Assembly: GCA_044507775.1 (NCBI GenBank)
Contig: JBIQIY010000002.1
Span: forward strand, 276,544 to 340,543
DNA length: 64,000 bases
Direction of reading: 5' to 3'
Origin: Chryseosolibacter sp044507775
GTDB taxonomy: Bacteria > Bacteroidota > Bacteroidia > Cytophagales > Cyclobacteriaceae
Position 1 is the first letter of the stretch. Each line of letters begins with the position of its first letter. The position numbers and the translations under genes are program-made. Below the pieces are notes generated by a model. That model was given only the letters and a program-made list of their open reading frames with translations, had not been told where the DNA came from and made no database searches. Positions 9,457 through 19,231 of the stretch are shown in pieces.

Positions 9457-9464
9457 CAAAAATA
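9457..9464 (-). promoter_or_regulatory. -7 promoter element abutting the SDR start codon
   Basis: The minus strand reads TATTTTTG, an exact TAnnTTTG match, with only four bases between its last G and the ATG at 9452. Transcription would begin at or next to the start codon. No -33 TTTG is obvious. Confidence 0.5.
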
Positions 9465-9502
9465 GCAATAGTTGCTTAACTTGCTGCTGAAAGTCTTCAC
9501 GC

Positions 9503-10378
9503 ATGTTTCTTATCCGGCTCCTCTCAAGAATACCCCTGCCTGCGCTTTATCTGATCTCCGACGCACTTTTCTTTCTGAGCTTCCACATCATCCGCTACAG
9601 GAGAAAAATAGTGATGAAAAATCTGCAAAACTCTTTCCCCGAAAAAGATGCGAAGGCACTTCGAGCGATCGAACGGGAGTTCTACCGGAATCTCTGCGAC
9701 TATGCTATCGAAGTGCTGAAGCTTGTTACGATGCCAAAGGAAGAGCTGCAACGCAGGATGGTATTCAAGTCGCCCGAGGTAGTGGAGCAGTTCAAAGCCA
9801 ATAACCAGTCAATCATTTTCCTGGCTTCACACCAGTTCAACTGGGAATGGGTTTTGGTATCTGCAAGCAGCGGTCATCCCATGCCAATTGATTTCGTATA
9901 CCAGGCGGTGAACAACAGGTTTTTTGACAAGCTCACACTCTATATCCGCACGCGGTATGGCGCGTATCCCATTCGTCGCGACGAAGTTGCGCGCGAACTC
10001 GTCAGGCGAAAAGGTCAGCTGCGCATCATCGCCAGCGTCGCTGATCAGTATCCCGGATATGGCCGCGATAAAAAACACATAACTAGATTTCTCAACCAGG
10101 AAACGGCGTTCTTCATGGGCACGAATCAGCTTGCGTTGCTATCGCAGTATCCCGCGCTCTATTATAAATGCGTGAAGATCCGACGGGGATATTATGAATC
10201 GCGGCCGGTCATCATCGCGCTGCCGCCCTATCCGAAAGAAAGCCTAGCTGTGATTGAAGGATACGTCCGGGCCGTCGAAGAATCGATACGCGAATACCCC
10301 GCGGGTTGGTTGTGGTCGCATAATCGCTGGAAGAAACGACATCTTAAGAATACACTCCCGGAAAACACCGGTAGCTGA
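9503..10378 (+). CDS. Lipid A biosynthesis acyltransferase (LpxL/HtrB family)
   Basis: A 291-residue enzyme of the family that transfers secondary acyl chains to lipid A at the inner membrane. The catalytic HX4E motif is His110 to Glu115 in ASHQFNWEW, as in LpxL/LpxM. A hydrophobic N-terminal segment (about residues 10-30) anchors it. The end YPAGWLWSHNRWKKR is the conserved C-terminal motif of the family. Some relatives act on other lipids such as ornithine lipids, so the exact acceptor is inference. It is the only gene in its direction here. Confidence 0.92.
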   Translation: MFLIRLLSRIPLPALYLISDALFFLSFHIIRYRRKIVMKNLQNSFPEKDAKALRAIEREFYRNLCDYAIEVLKLVTMPKEELQRRMVFKSPEVVEQFKANNQSIIFLASHQFNWEWVLVSASSGHPMPIDFVYQAVNNRFFDKLTLYIRTRYGAYPIRRDEVARELVRRKGQLRIIASVADQYPGYGRDKKHITRFLNQETAFFMGTNQLALLSQYPALYYKCVKIRRGYYESRPVIIALPPYPKESLAVIEGYVRAVEESIREYPAGWLWSHNRWKKRHLKNTLPENTGS

Positions 10379-10403
10379 TCCGGTCTTTGCATTCGACCGG
10401 TCG

Positions 10404-13346
10404 TCAGGCAAGCATTTGCGCAATATCTTCTTTTGTCAATTGTTTCATGAAGCTTTCCTCCGTTGTGATCAATTCCTGAGTCAGCTTCAACTTCTTTTGC
10501 TGAAGAGTGAGGATCTTTTCCTCCACTGTATTGCGGGTAATGAATTTATAAGTAAAGACTTTTCTCTTCTGTCCGATGCGATGGGCTCTGTCAATGGCCT
10601 GTGCTTCCACAGCAGGGTTCCACCACGGATCCAGGATAAACACGTAATCAGCTTCCGTCAGATTGAGTCCTAGTCCTCCGGCCTTTATAGAGATCAGGAA
10701 TACTTTGAGGTTGCTGTCTTTATTAAACCGTTCAACCTGCTCTTTGCGGTCCGTGCTTGACCCGTCGAGATATGCGAAATCGATCTTGTTTGCCTTGAGG
10801 TATTCCCGGACGAGATCCAGGTGCTTCACAAACTGACTGAAGACAAGAACCTTGTGTCCTTCCGCAATAGCGTTTTCGAGCATGTGCGATATGTCCTCGA
10901 GTTTGCCGGAATCGCCGGAGTATCCCTGTTCAATCATACGAGGATGATTGGCAAGCTGCCGGAGTTTAGTCAAACCTTCGAGTATCATGAACCGGCTGTT
11001 GCCGAGTCCTTCCTGTTCAATAAGCTTGAAGATCTTTTCGCGATAGTGGGCCTTCACTTCCTCATAGCGCTTCTCCTGCTCACTTGTCATCACGCAGTGC
11101 TGGATATATTCTACTTTCTCCGGAAGTTCCGTCGCAACCTGCGATTTATGACGACGCAGCACGAAAGGCTTGATGATTGCCCCCAATTTTTTCGATTTAG
11201 CCTCATCGGCCTTCTTTTCAATCGGGTACTGATATTCATTCCGGAAATAAGTCTGCGTTCCAAGAATTCCAGGATTGATGAAGGTCATCTGCGACCACAG
11301 GTCAAGCGTAGTATTTTCAATGGGTGTTCCCGTCAATACGAGCTTATGCCTCGACTTAAGCTCACGCACGGCCTTGGCGATATTCGAACTTGGATTCTTA
11401 ATCACCTGCGATTCATCGAGGATAACATAATTAAAGCAGAAGCCCTGAAGCAGTTCCACGTCCAGACGCGTAATGCCATACGATGTCAGGACCAGGTCGT
11501 AATTCTTAAATCGCGTGATATCCTTGTTGCGCAGGGTTCCGGTGTAGTTCAGAATCTTCAACTCCGGAGTAAACTTGCCCGCTTCCATTTCCCAGTTGTA
11601 GATCAACGACGTTGGCATTACCAGAAGCGTGGTACCGGCACCCGCCTTCTTTTCTGCGAGCAATAGCGTCAGCGTTTGAACTGTCTTGCCGAGACCCATG
11701 TCATCCGCAAGACAACCGCCGAGTCGGTATTCATTCAAAAACCGGAGCCAGTTGTATCCCGCCTTCTGGTATGGTCTAAGTTCGCCGTTGAATCCCTCGG
11801 GCACATCATAATTCTTGATACCGCTGAATGAGTTCAGCGAGCGAAGCTTTTCGCTCAGGTGAACCTTCGCAAGATTGCCTTCTTCGAGTTCCTTCACCAG
11901 GTTGAGATGGTGTTTCCGGAGGACCGGTTTTTCCTGGTTACCTTCCGTCTCGCTCAGCGCGAACAGATCTGCGTACTTGGTAAGCCACACCTCCGGGATG
12001 ATGGCAATCTCCCCGTTAGGCAGTTTGAACTCCACCTTTCTCTTCAGAATTAGTTTCCGGAGGTCTTTGAAAGGAATTTCAAATTCTCCGAAGCGTATTT
12101 TCGCGTGAATATCAAACCAGTCGATGTTCTCTTTCACCTCCACTTCAATCACCGCCTTGCCAACAAAATATTTCTTGTCCCGGCTTTCAGGCTGGCTCAC
12201 CTCGAAACCGAGGTTCAGGAGGTTCACCCGGTTTTCGTTCAGCCACGAAAAAGCCTCTGATTTTGGAATAGCCACGCGGAAGCCCTTCATGGGAAGCCCA
12301 AGCTTTTGCAGTGTATGGAGGAAGTTTTTCTCGGTATCAGTTTTCCGGGTCACCCGGTGGAATATGTAGCCCTCGGGTTGTTTTTCCACCGTAACACTCA
12401 CGGGTCCGATATTGTCGCCCCTGAACCGGTGCTTTCCATATCGAAATGAAAGGTCAAAGACAATTTTTCCTGCCTCGTCGGTCGGCTCGTCTGAATTCGC
12501 GCCTGCCTCGAATAGCGAGGGTGCGGTTATCGTTTGCGCGGTGTGAAGTTCCGATAGCGTCAATACGGGATAAGGATCGTACGTGCTCTTGTTGATTTCA
12601 AATCCGCTCGCCTCAACGTCGTCAAAAGAAGCAATCAGGGGTCCGATAAACCGGTTGTAGTATGTTTCCTCGACGTTCTTCGGAATAACCACAAACTTCT
12701 TGCTGAAGAATGGAATGAGCTTTTTGCCGTCGACATATTTTTCGAAGCCATACAGCTTACCATTCAAAACCATCCACGCCGGGTTTTTGCAAACCAGGTA
12801 AGCGGATTCGTTGGGCATATCCAGTTTCTTGCCCTGGTAAAAGATTGTCGGATAGTAGTTCGTGTTCTCCGACGTGCGCATGAAGTGAAACTGAATCGTC
12901 GCTCTGTTTTCCAGCACCTCGATCTTTCGCCACGTCGGCTCGCCGTCGTTGCCCATCTCAAACAGCATTTTACCTTTCAGCTTCTCCAGGATTTTAGCCC
13001 GCCGCTTTTCCATGTACTCGTCGATCTGCTCCTGAACCTGTTCGTTCCCCTTCACCTTGTCGTACGTCTTGGTCAGAAACTCCTCAGGCTTAATGATTTT
13101 CGGAGAAAACTTCTTCGCGATGGCATCCTGGTGCATCGAGTCAATCGCTTCGATCAGCTCGAAGTCACGATCGTCCAGCCCCTTGGAAAATTCCCTGGCG
13201 TTCTTTGCGGAGATGTTCTGATGCTGATAGGTGAGTTTGCCCTTATCATCCAAATGGACTATGTAGGATTCGAAAATGAATCCTAGATATTCGTGCTGAT
13301 ACAACGAATAGATAATCTGGAATGGCTGCGAGGCAGAGACTTTCAT
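10404..13346 (-). CDS. SNF2-family DEAD/DEAH-box helicase (HepA/RapA-like)
   Basis: A 980-residue protein with an N-terminal half of unassigned beta-rich sequence and a C-terminal SNF2 ATPase. Walker A, DDMGLGKTVQT, lies near residue 550. Motif II reads DESQ (near 645) in place of DEAH, common in bacterial SNF2 proteins. The helicase C lobe carries ISIKAGGLGLNLT and motif VI QAIDRAHRIGQ. Such proteins translocate on double-stranded DNA and remodel protein-DNA complexes; RapA recycles RNA polymerase, but this protein is not clearly RapA. A chromosomal housekeeping role is more likely than defence, because the neighbours are core genes. No SWIM zinc finger is visible. Confidence 0.92.
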   Translation of the reverse strand: MKVSASQPFQIIYSLYQHEYLGFIFESYIVHLDDKGKLTYQHQNISAKNAREFSKGLDDRDFELIEAIDSMHQDAIAKKFSPKIIKPEEFLTKTYDKVKGNEQVQEQIDEYMEKRRAKILEKLKGKMLFEMGNDGEPTWRKIEVLENRATIQFHFMRTSENTNYYPTIFYQGKKLDMPNESAYLVCKNPAWMVLNGKLYGFEKYVDGKKLIPFFSKKFVVIPKNVEETYYNRFIGPLIASFDDVEASGFEINKSTYDPYPVLTLSELHTAQTITAPSLFEAGANSDEPTDEAGKIVFDLSFRYGKHRFRGDNIGPVSVTVEKQPEGYIFHRVTRKTDTEKNFLHTLQKLGLPMKGFRVAIPKSEAFSWLNENRVNLLNLGFEVSQPESRDKKYFVGKAVIEVEVKENIDWFDIHAKIRFGEFEIPFKDLRKLILKRKVEFKLPNGEIAIIPEVWLTKYADLFALSETEGNQEKPVLRKHHLNLVKELEEGNLAKVHLSEKLRSLNSFSGIKNYDVPEGFNGELRPYQKAGYNWLRFLNEYRLGGCLADDMGLGKTVQTLTLLLAEKKAGAGTTLLVMPTSLIYNWEMEAGKFTPELKILNYTGTLRNKDITRFKNYDLVLTSYGITRLDVELLQGFCFNYVILDESQVIKNPSSNIAKAVRELKSRHKLVLTGTPIENTTLDLWSQMTFINPGILGTQTYFRNEYQYPIEKKADEAKSKKLGAIIKPFVLRRHKSQVATELPEKVEYIQHCVMTSEQEKRYEEVKAHYREKIFKLIEQEGLGNSRFMILEGLTKLRQLANHPRMIEQGYSGDSGKLEDISHMLENAIAEGHKVLVFSQFVKHLDLVREYLKANKIDFAYLDGSSTDRKEQVERFNKDSNLKVFLISIKAGGLGLNLTEADYVFILDPWWNPAVEAQAIDRAHRIGQKRKVFTYKFITRNTVEEKILTLQQKKLKLTQELITTEESFMKQLTKEDIAQMLA

Positions 13347-13437
13347 CTAGATCGGCCTTTTTAGGAATACAGAACCTCTAAATTATAAATTTAAACCTAA
13401 AAAAAGCTGCTTTTTTGACAGATAAGGTACACCGATC

Positions 13438-14664
13438 TTACAAATGAGGCGTAGCGGCAATTCTAGACGCCATTTTGGCAGGTTTCAGGGATATGAGGAC
13501 TGTGATGAAAGTGATTACACCCATGGTTAAAAGAAAGTCGAGCGCTTTTATTTTAACGGGGTAGCCCTGAGTAATGGACGTTTCCATCCCCATTGAAATC
13601 AGCCCGTACCGCTGTTGGAGCCAATAGAAAATGATCCCCAGCGTCAGTCCGAGAAAAGCGCCGGAAAAAGCGATGAGTACGCCCTCCGCAAGAAAAATAT
13701 TTCTCACCTGTTTATCAGGAGCACCCATTGCCTTCAGAACGGCAATGTCTTTTTTCTTGTCGAGCGCCAGCATCATCAGGCTGAAAAAGATATTGATCGA
13801 CCCGATGACGAGCAGGAGGGTAAGAGACAGAAAAGTAAACAACTTCTCCATCCGCAACAACTTGTAAAGATCCTGGTGCTGCTCCTCATGATTCAACACG
13901 TTGAAAGAGTCTCCAAGTTTGTCCTGGATGCGCTTTTCCACGGCAAAAACATCCGCACCGGGCGTGATCTTGACCTCAAGCGAAGTTCGCTTATTTCCAT
14001 AGCTGAACAGCTCCTGTGTAAACCGGAGAGGAACGAGGATGTAATTATCATCGAAGTTCTGTACAATAGAGAAGACTGCCCCCGGAACAATGCTTTGGCG
14101 GGTATAAAGGCGGGAGGGATCCAGCCCGACTGATGTCTCATTCTTAATGTAATGTACCTGCAGGGGATACAATGGATCGTTTGTGGCGATCGAAAGCGCA
14201 TACTGTATTCCGCGGCCAATGATTGCGTAGTTGATCGGTCCGTCGGTCAGCCTCAGTTCGCCTTCCACAATATTCTCATCCGGAATCCGGCCCTGGTCGA
14301 GGAAATTATCGCTTACGCCTTTTACGATCACGACCTGGTTGGCATCGCGGTAGCGCAAGAGCGCGTAGTCTTCAATTACTTCCGTGACGATGTTTACGCC
14401 AGGCAAAGACTTTATCTCATTGATCAGTGCGGTGGAAGACTCAAATGACTTGCCCTTCGCCGCCTCGATCTTTATCTGGGGGTCGAAAGAGTTGTTGAGA
14501 GATCGGAGGAGTTCTTCCAACCCGTTAAAAACCGAAAGCACAATGATGAGCGCCGCGGTGCTGAAAGCGATTCCTCCAATGGAAAGTATGGCGATAATAT
14601 TGATAAAGTTCGCCTTGCGCCTGGAGAGCAGATATCGACGGGCTATAAAAAACGGTAAATTCAA
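13438..14664 (-). CDS. FtsX-like ABC permease, LolC/LolE type
   Basis: A 408-residue inner-membrane permease with one N-terminal transmembrane helix, a large periplasmic domain (about residues 45-265) and three C-terminal helices, the LolC/LolE arrangement. The N-terminus PFFIARRYLLSRRKANFINIIAILSIGGI and the cytoplasmic DIAVLKAMGAP coupling segment are diagnostic. LolCDE extracts lipoproteins from the inner membrane. Only one permease gene is present and no ATPase is adjacent, so it probably works as a homodimer with an ATPase encoded elsewhere. It follows rbfA with an 11-base gap and is probably co-transcribed with it. Confidence 0.88.
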   Translation of the reverse strand: MNLPFFIARRYLLSRRKANFINIIAILSIGGIAFSTAALIIVLSVFNGLEELLRSLNNSFDPQIKIEAAKGKSFESSTALINEIKSLPGVNIVTEVIEDYALLRYRDANQVVIVKGVSDNFLDQGRIPDENIVEGELRLTDGPINYAIIGRGIQYALSIATNDPLYPLQVHYIKNETSVGLDPSRLYTRQSIVPGAVFSIVQNFDDNYILVPLRFTQELFSYGNKRTSLEVKITPGADVFAVEKRIQDKLGDSFNVLNHEEQHQDLYKLLRMEKLFTFLSLTLLLVIGSINIFFSLMMLALDKKKDIAVLKAMGAPDKQVRNIFLAEGVLIAFSGAFLGLTLGIIFYWLQQRYGLISMGMETSITQGYPVKIKALDFLLTMGVITFITVLISLKPAKMASRIAATPHL

Positions 14665-14675
14665 TTTCGGCGAAA

Positions 14676-15050
14676 TTAATCTGAATTTTTATCCGCAGGC
14701 GGGATATGAAGGCTCTTGATCAGTTCTTCTATCTTGAATGCGTTTTCTTCTGTCTCGTCAATAATGAATATAAGTTCGGGAATAACCCTGACCTGTTTCC
14801 GGATTCGTTCACCGAGCGCTTTTCTGATTTCGCCCTTTCCGCGGTTTAGTTTCTCGAGTGTTTGAGCCTTGTCCTTTGCCAGCATCATGCTGATGTATAC
14901 TTTGGCGACTCCCAGGTCAGCGCTCATGTCTACATCTGAAATAGAGACCAGGGTGTTATCGAGGATGCCGCGTTTGTCGCGTTGAAAGATATCGCTTAGC
15001 TCCTTTTGAATTAAACGTCCGAATTTCTGCTGTCTGGTCGATCCCGCCAT
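14676..15050 (-). CDS. rbfA: Ribosome-binding factor A
   Basis: A 124-residue KH-fold protein that binds the 30S subunit and helps mature the 5' end of 16S rRNA. The N-terminus STRQQKFGRLIQKELSDIF and the segment LVSISDVDMSADLGVAKVYIS match the family closely, and the end contains RVIPELIFIIDET. Length is normal. It is the first gene of a two-gene unit with the LolC/E-like permease, an arrangement I associate with this phylum. Confidence 0.95.
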   Translation of the reverse strand: MAGSTRQQKFGRLIQKELSDIFQRDKRGILDNTLVSISDVDMSADLGVAKVYISMMLAKDKAQTLEKLNRGKGEIRKALGERIRKQVRVIPELIFIIDETEENAFKIEELIKSLHIPPADKNSD

Positions 15051-15164
15051 GGCTGATAAATTAACTTTACGAATGAATAAGGAACACCATTAAAAAACAA
15101 TAGATTCCGCTTTAAACTTCGCATTTACTGCTCTAATTTTCTGCCAAATACTAATTCATAGAAA

Positions 15165-16562
15165 TTGATCCGCTATTTCCGAATAAATGACCCTTACCGG
15201 TTGGTTGGACTCTTTGTACTGCTGCTTTTGATGTATCTCCCCCTGATGATCGTAGATGATCACCTCACCGTGCCGGAGCTACGGGACCTGCTGCTGGGTG
15301 AAAAACAAAATGAGGGCTACAAGATGTACCGGGAAGTAGTTGATAACAGCGCACCCCTTGCCGCGTGGACGCATGAACTTCTTGACAGCGTTTTTGGCCG
15401 GTCGATTCTGGCGCGTCACATCCTCGCCTTCATCATCATTTTTTTGCAAAGCGCGTATGTAGGCGTTCTCTTCATCTCCAAGCGGGTACTCAGCGAGAAC
15501 ACATACATTCCTTCCCTGATGTTCGCTTTACTCTTCTTCTTTTCCTATGATACATTGTCTCTTTCAAACGAACTTCTCGGTTCCGGTTTTCTGCTTCTCG
15601 CGCTGAACAACATTTTTGCGGAAATTGAATTCCGGAATGAACGAGATGAAAGTATTTTCAACGTCGGGATCTGCATCAGTCTCGCGTCACTGTTCGCGTT
15701 TTCTTTTGTCGTATACCTCTTCTGCGCCATCGTCATTCTCCTGGTCTTCACCCGCAGCACGGTGAGGAAGCACCTGCTTTTGATTTTTGGATTCCTGTTG
15801 CCGCATTTGCTCACGCTGAGCATTGCCTATCTCAGCGACTCCACGAGGGAGCTTTGGAACTATTTCTATCTGCCGAATCTGTCCTTTGAACGCGTACGAT
15901 TCGTCGACGCCGAAACGTTGCTGACTCTGGCAGCGATTCCATTGCTATATTTTTCGATATCGCTTTTCATGCTAAACCGCGAGGCGAGATTCAGTAAGTA
16001 TCAATCGCAGATCCTTCAGGCGGTTCTGTTGTGGGTGGTATTTTCAGTACTGTTTGTGCTCTATGCAAAAGACCTCCGTCCGCAGACACTCATAGTTTTC
16101 ATTCCCGGGATTTCGTTGCTCTTAACGCATTTCTTCCTGCTGATCCGGAGAAAAAAGTTTGTGAATCTCAATTTCTGGGTGCTTCTGATCGGTATCATTA
16201 CCGTGGCATACCTTGCGCGTTTTGAAAAGATCCCGTCCGTCGATTATAGTAAGCTTCTCGTACGGGATGATCCGGACCAGGTAAGGGACAAGCGGATTCT
16301 GATTCTAAGTGACGACGTTGACCTTTACCATGCGAACTATCTCGCAACGCCTTTTCTAAACTGGCGTTTGTCTGAGGAGATATTCCGCAACCCCGATTAT
16401 TACGACAATGTGACCCGGGTATACCGATCGTTTAAGAACGATCCGCCGGATATTATTTACGATCGGGAAAATCTCTTAAAAGATTTCTTTTTCAGGATGC
16501 CGGAGATCGGTGACGGCTATATCCGCGAGGGAGAGCGCTACACGCGCAAGATCAGCAACTGA
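15165..16562 (+). CDS. DUF6427-like polytopic membrane protein
   Basis: A 465-residue protein beginning at a TTG (IRYFRINDPYRLVGLF). It contains about ten hydrophobic segments between residues 12 and 350, followed by a roughly 110-residue soluble C-terminal part rich in charged residues (DDPDQVRDKRILILSDDVD). The opening and topology match a Bacteroidota-specific family annotated DUF6427, whose function is unknown. It may be a glycosyltransferase-like or polymer-related membrane protein, but no catalytic motif supports that. Its 3' end overlaps the 3' end of rpiB by 11 bases. Confidence 0.7.
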   Translation: MIRYFRINDPYRLVGLFVLLLLMYLPLMIVDDHLTVPELRDLLLGEKQNEGYKMYREVVDNSAPLAAWTHELLDSVFGRSILARHILAFIIIFLQSAYVGVLFISKRVLSENTYIPSLMFALLFFFSYDTLSLSNELLGSGFLLLALNNIFAEIEFRNERDESIFNVGICISLASLFAFSFVVYLFCAIVILLVFTRSTVRKHLLLIFGFLLPHLLTLSIAYLSDSTRELWNYFYLPNLSFERVRFVDAETLLTLAAIPLLYFSISLFMLNREARFSKYQSQILQAVLLWVVFSVLFVLYAKDLRPQTLIVFIPGISLLLTHFFLLIRRKKFVNLNFWVLLIGIITVAYLARFEKIPSVDYSKLLVRDDPDQVRDKRILILSDDVDLYHANYLATPFLNWRLSEEIFRNPDYYDNVTRVYRSFKNDPPDIIYDRENLLKDFFFRMPEIGDGYIREGERYTRKISN

Positions 16563-16983
16563 TCTTGTCGACCCGGCGTCCATGGCGGCCACCCTCAAAA
16601 GTTTCGGTCAAAAAACGCGCGGCGATTTTTTCCGCCACGCTGTAGTCGACAAAGCGCGCTGGCAGGCAGAGGATGTTTGCGTTGTTGTGGGTCCGTGCCA
16701 GGACTGCAAGTTCTTCGATCCAGCAGATAGCCGCCCGAATACCCTGGTGCTTGTTGGCCGTCATCGCCACTCCGTTTGCACTTCCGCAGATGAGGATTCC
16801 GAGATCGAACTCCCTTTTCTCAACCGCAGATGCAACCGCATGGGCGAAGTCAGGGTAATCCGCTGACTCGCTGGTGTGGGTCCCGAAGTCCTTTGGCTCG
16901 TAACCCTGGCCTTCCAGCCACTTTATCAGTCTTCCCTTGTATTCAAAACCGGCGTGGTCTCCGCCGATCGCTATCTTAGTCAT
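16552..16983 (-). CDS. rpiB: Ribose-5-phosphate isomerase B
   Basis: A 143-residue RpiB/LacAB-family isomerase that interconverts ribose-5-phosphate and ribulose-5-phosphate in the pentose phosphate pathway. Visible: phosphate-binding start IGGDHAGFEYK, catalytic Cys66 in GILICGSANGVAMTANK, and the HNNANILCLPAR segment. Length is typical. Its ATG lies inside the tail of tatC (8-base overlap), so it is translationally coupled to tatC. Confidence 0.95.
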   Translation of the reverse strand: MTKIAIGGDHAGFEYKGRLIKWLEGQGYEPKDFGTHTSESADYPDFAHAVASAVEKREFDLGILICGSANGVAMTANKHQGIRAAICWIEELAVLARTHNNANILCLPARFVDYSVAEKIAARFLTETFEGGRHGRRVDKISC

Positions 16984-17851
16984 TATGCGTCAGATTTTGT
17001 TCCTGTTCTTTCCGAAGGTCTTCAGCTTCCTCTCTTTCTTTCTGACGAACAACCCCGGCTGAAATTAAAATACTGATTTCATAAAGCAAGTACAACGGGA
17101 TTGAGATCAGGCTTTGGCTCAACGGGTCGGCAGTAGGCGTAACGATAGCGCCGATGATGAGTATGATAACAACGGCATGCTTGCGGTACCTTCTCAAGAA
17201 TGAGGGCGTGACAATACCGACTTTTGTCAGAAAGAACATGACCACCGGCAGCTGAAAGAGGACGCCGCTTCCAAAGACCACACCCACAACGGTACCAACA
17301 TACGATGTTATGTCAAATTCGTTTACGATCATGTCGCTGATCTGGTAGTTAGCCAGGAACGAGATCATAATCGGAGACATGATATAATAGCCGAACAGGA
17401 CGCCGAGCAGAAAAAGAAAAGAGATCGCGGCAACAGCTCCCCGGGACGAATTTTTTTCGCGGGGATATAATCCGGGTTTAATGAAGCGCCACAATTCCCA
17501 CGTCACATAAGGGAAGGCCACGATAATGCCGATGACGAAAGACGAGACGATGTGCATCGAGAACTGTCCCGTCATGAAACGACTCTGTACCTTGAAGGGT
17601 ATTTCTTGCACGCACAGCGCATCTCCGGAACCCAGTAAATGACCCAGGTTGCAAAGCCAGACAAACGTGGGAAAGTCGACGCGCGCGGGAGCAAAGACGA
17701 TGTGCTGAAAAATCCAGGGGGCGGCGATAAAGGCGCCAATCGTGAAGATCAACACGGCTGCGAGCGACCGGACAACGTGCCATCTCAGCTCCTCGAGATG
17801 TTCGAGGAAGCTCATCTCTTTTTCCTGTATCGGTTCCTGGTCTAAGGCCAT
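16976..17851 (-). CDS. tatC: Sec-independent protein translocase TatC
   Basis: TatC is the receptor subunit of the twin-arginine translocase, which exports folded proteins. The 291-residue protein has six predicted transmembrane segments and the two key recognition motifs: SFLEHLEELRWHVVRSL at the N-terminus and FPYVTWELWRFIKPGLYPREK in the first cytoplasmic loop, including the conserved Glu. A larger than usual insert lies between helices 1 and 2 (about residues 55-95), common in Bacteroidota TatC. No tatA/B gene is adjacent. It is coupled to rpiB downstream. Confidence 0.95.
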   Translation of the reverse strand: MALDQEPIQEKEMSFLEHLEELRWHVVRSLAAVLIFTIGAFIAAPWIFQHIVFAPARVDFPTFVWLCNLGHLLGSGDALCVQEIPFKVQSRFMTGQFSMHIVSSFVIGIIVAFPYVTWELWRFIKPGLYPREKNSSRGAVAAISFLFLLGVLFGYYIMSPIMISFLANYQISDMIVNEFDITSYVGTVVGVVFGSGVLFQLPVVMFFLTKVGIVTPSFLRRYRKHAVVIILIIGAIVTPTADPLSQSLISIPLYLLYEISILISAGVVRQKEREEAEDLRKEQEQNLTHND

Positions 17852-17882
17852 GTTGAAGTGACTGAATTAAACTTCCTCTGAA

Positions 17883-19151
17883 TTAGTACAACGGGAATTT
17901 TTGCATGAAGCGGTTGACTTTTCTTTTCACAGATTTCAAGTGTTTAGGATCGTCCGGTTTTTGAAGCGCCTCATCAATCAGGTCGACTACTTTCAGGAGG
18001 TCTTTTTCTACCATTCCACGGGTGGTAACCGCGGGAGTGCCGATGCGCATTCCCGAAGTCACGAACGGCGACTGCGTGTCAAAGGGCACCATGTTCTTGT
18101 TGATCGTAATGTCGGCCTGAATGAGCGCTTCTTCGGCTTGCTTGCCCGTCAGCTTCTTGGAGCGAAGATCGATCAGCATCAAATGATTGTCCGTGCCGCC
18201 TGAAATGATCTTGTATCCTTTCTCAACGAACGCGCCCGCCATTGCCTTGGCATTCCGCGCTACCTGCACAACGTAGTCCATATATTCATCGGACAGCGCT
18301 TCTTGAAAAGAGACCGCTTTGGCAGCAATCACATGTTCAAGCGGTCCTCCCTGTGTGCCGGGAAATACTCCTGAGTCCAGGATTGAGCCTAGCTTTCGAA
18401 TTTCACCCTTCGGAGTTTTAAGGCCCCAGGGGTTGTCAATATTCTTGCCGACCATAACCATTCCTCCGCGGGGACCTCGAAGTGTTTTATGCGTCGTCGT
18501 CGTCACCACGTGACAGTATTCCATCGGGTCGTTCAACAATCCGCGTGCGATGAGTCCTGCCGGGTGCGCGATGTCAGCCATCAGGATCGCACCCACACTA
18601 TCAGCCGCTTCGCGCAACTTCTTGTAATCCCAATCACGGCTATACGCTGAAGCGCCACAGATGATCATCCGGGGTTTTTCGCGTTGTGCTATTTCCAGAA
18701 CCTTGTCGAAATCGATTGTACCAGTTTCCTGCTCGACTCCGTAAAAGACGGGTTGATACAGTTTTCCGGAAAAATTTACCGGCGAGCCGTGCGTAAGGTG
18801 GCCGCCGTGTGAAAGATCAAATCCCAGTATTTTGTCGCCCGGCTTGAGGCACGCGAGCATGACCGACGCATTAGCCTGTGCGCCCGAATGAGGCTGCACA
18901 TTCGCCCATTCTGCGCCGAATAATTCCTTCGCCCGGTCAATGGCAAGTTGTTCGATTTCATCAACGATCTCACAACCACCGTAGTAGCGCTTCCCTGGCA
19001 ATCCCTCCGCATATTTGTTGGTCAGGACAGTACCCATAGCTTTCATTACCTGGGGGGAGGTAAAATTTTCGGAGGCTATTAGTTCAATCCCGTTCTGTTG
19101 TCGTTCTTTTTCTTTTTCGATGAGATCGAAGATGACTTTATCTTTTTTCAT
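17883..19151 (-). CDS. glyA: Serine hydroxymethyltransferase
   Basis: A 422-residue PLP enzyme that converts serine and tetrahydrofolate to glycine and methylene-tetrahydrofolate. The PLP-binding lysine is Lys222 in VVTTTTHKTLRGPRGG; other family marks are ELIASENF (23-30), GLPGKRYYGGCE and HSGAQAN. Length and motifs are complete. It has its own -33/-7 promoter upstream and lies 31 bases before tatC on the same strand, so read-through into tatC-rpiB is possible. Confidence 0.97.
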   Translation of the reverse strand: MKKDKVIFDLIEKEKERQQNGIELIASENFTSPQVMKAMGTVLTNKYAEGLPGKRYYGGCEIVDEIEQLAIDRAKELFGAEWANVQPHSGAQANASVMLACLKPGDKILGFDLSHGGHLTHGSPVNFSGKLYQPVFYGVEQETGTIDFDKVLEIAQREKPRMIICGASAYSRDWDYKKLREAADSVGAILMADIAHPAGLIARGLLNDPMEYCHVVTTTTHKTLRGPRGGMVMVGKNIDNPWGLKTPKGEIRKLGSILDSGVFPGTQGGPLEHVIAAKAVSFQEALSDEYMDYVVQVARNAKAMAGAFVEKGYKIISGGTDNHLMLIDLRSKKLTGKQAEEALIQADITINKNMVPFDTQSPFVTSGMRIGTPAVTTRGMVEKDLLKVVDLIDEALQKPDDPKHLKSVKRKVNRFMQKFPLY

Positions 19152-19171
19152 GAACGGATTTTAGAGACGCG

Positions 19172-19204
19172 CAAAAATAGGAGAGTTAAACCCGAAATCC
19201 CAAA
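19172..19204 (-). promoter_or_regulatory. Bacteroidota-type -33/-7 promoter of glyA
   Basis: On the minus strand TTTG (19204-19201) is followed after 21 bases by TATTTTTG (19179-19172), an exact -7 match. The ATG is about 20 bases further on. Confidence 0.6.
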
Positions 19205-19231
19205 GCGCTTATATCAATTCGTTTAAATCTT

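Noticed and set aside
10404..13346. SNF2 helicase as part of a defence system
   Set aside because: Neighbours are housekeeping genes and no nuclease, methyltransferase or phage-related gene is adjacent.
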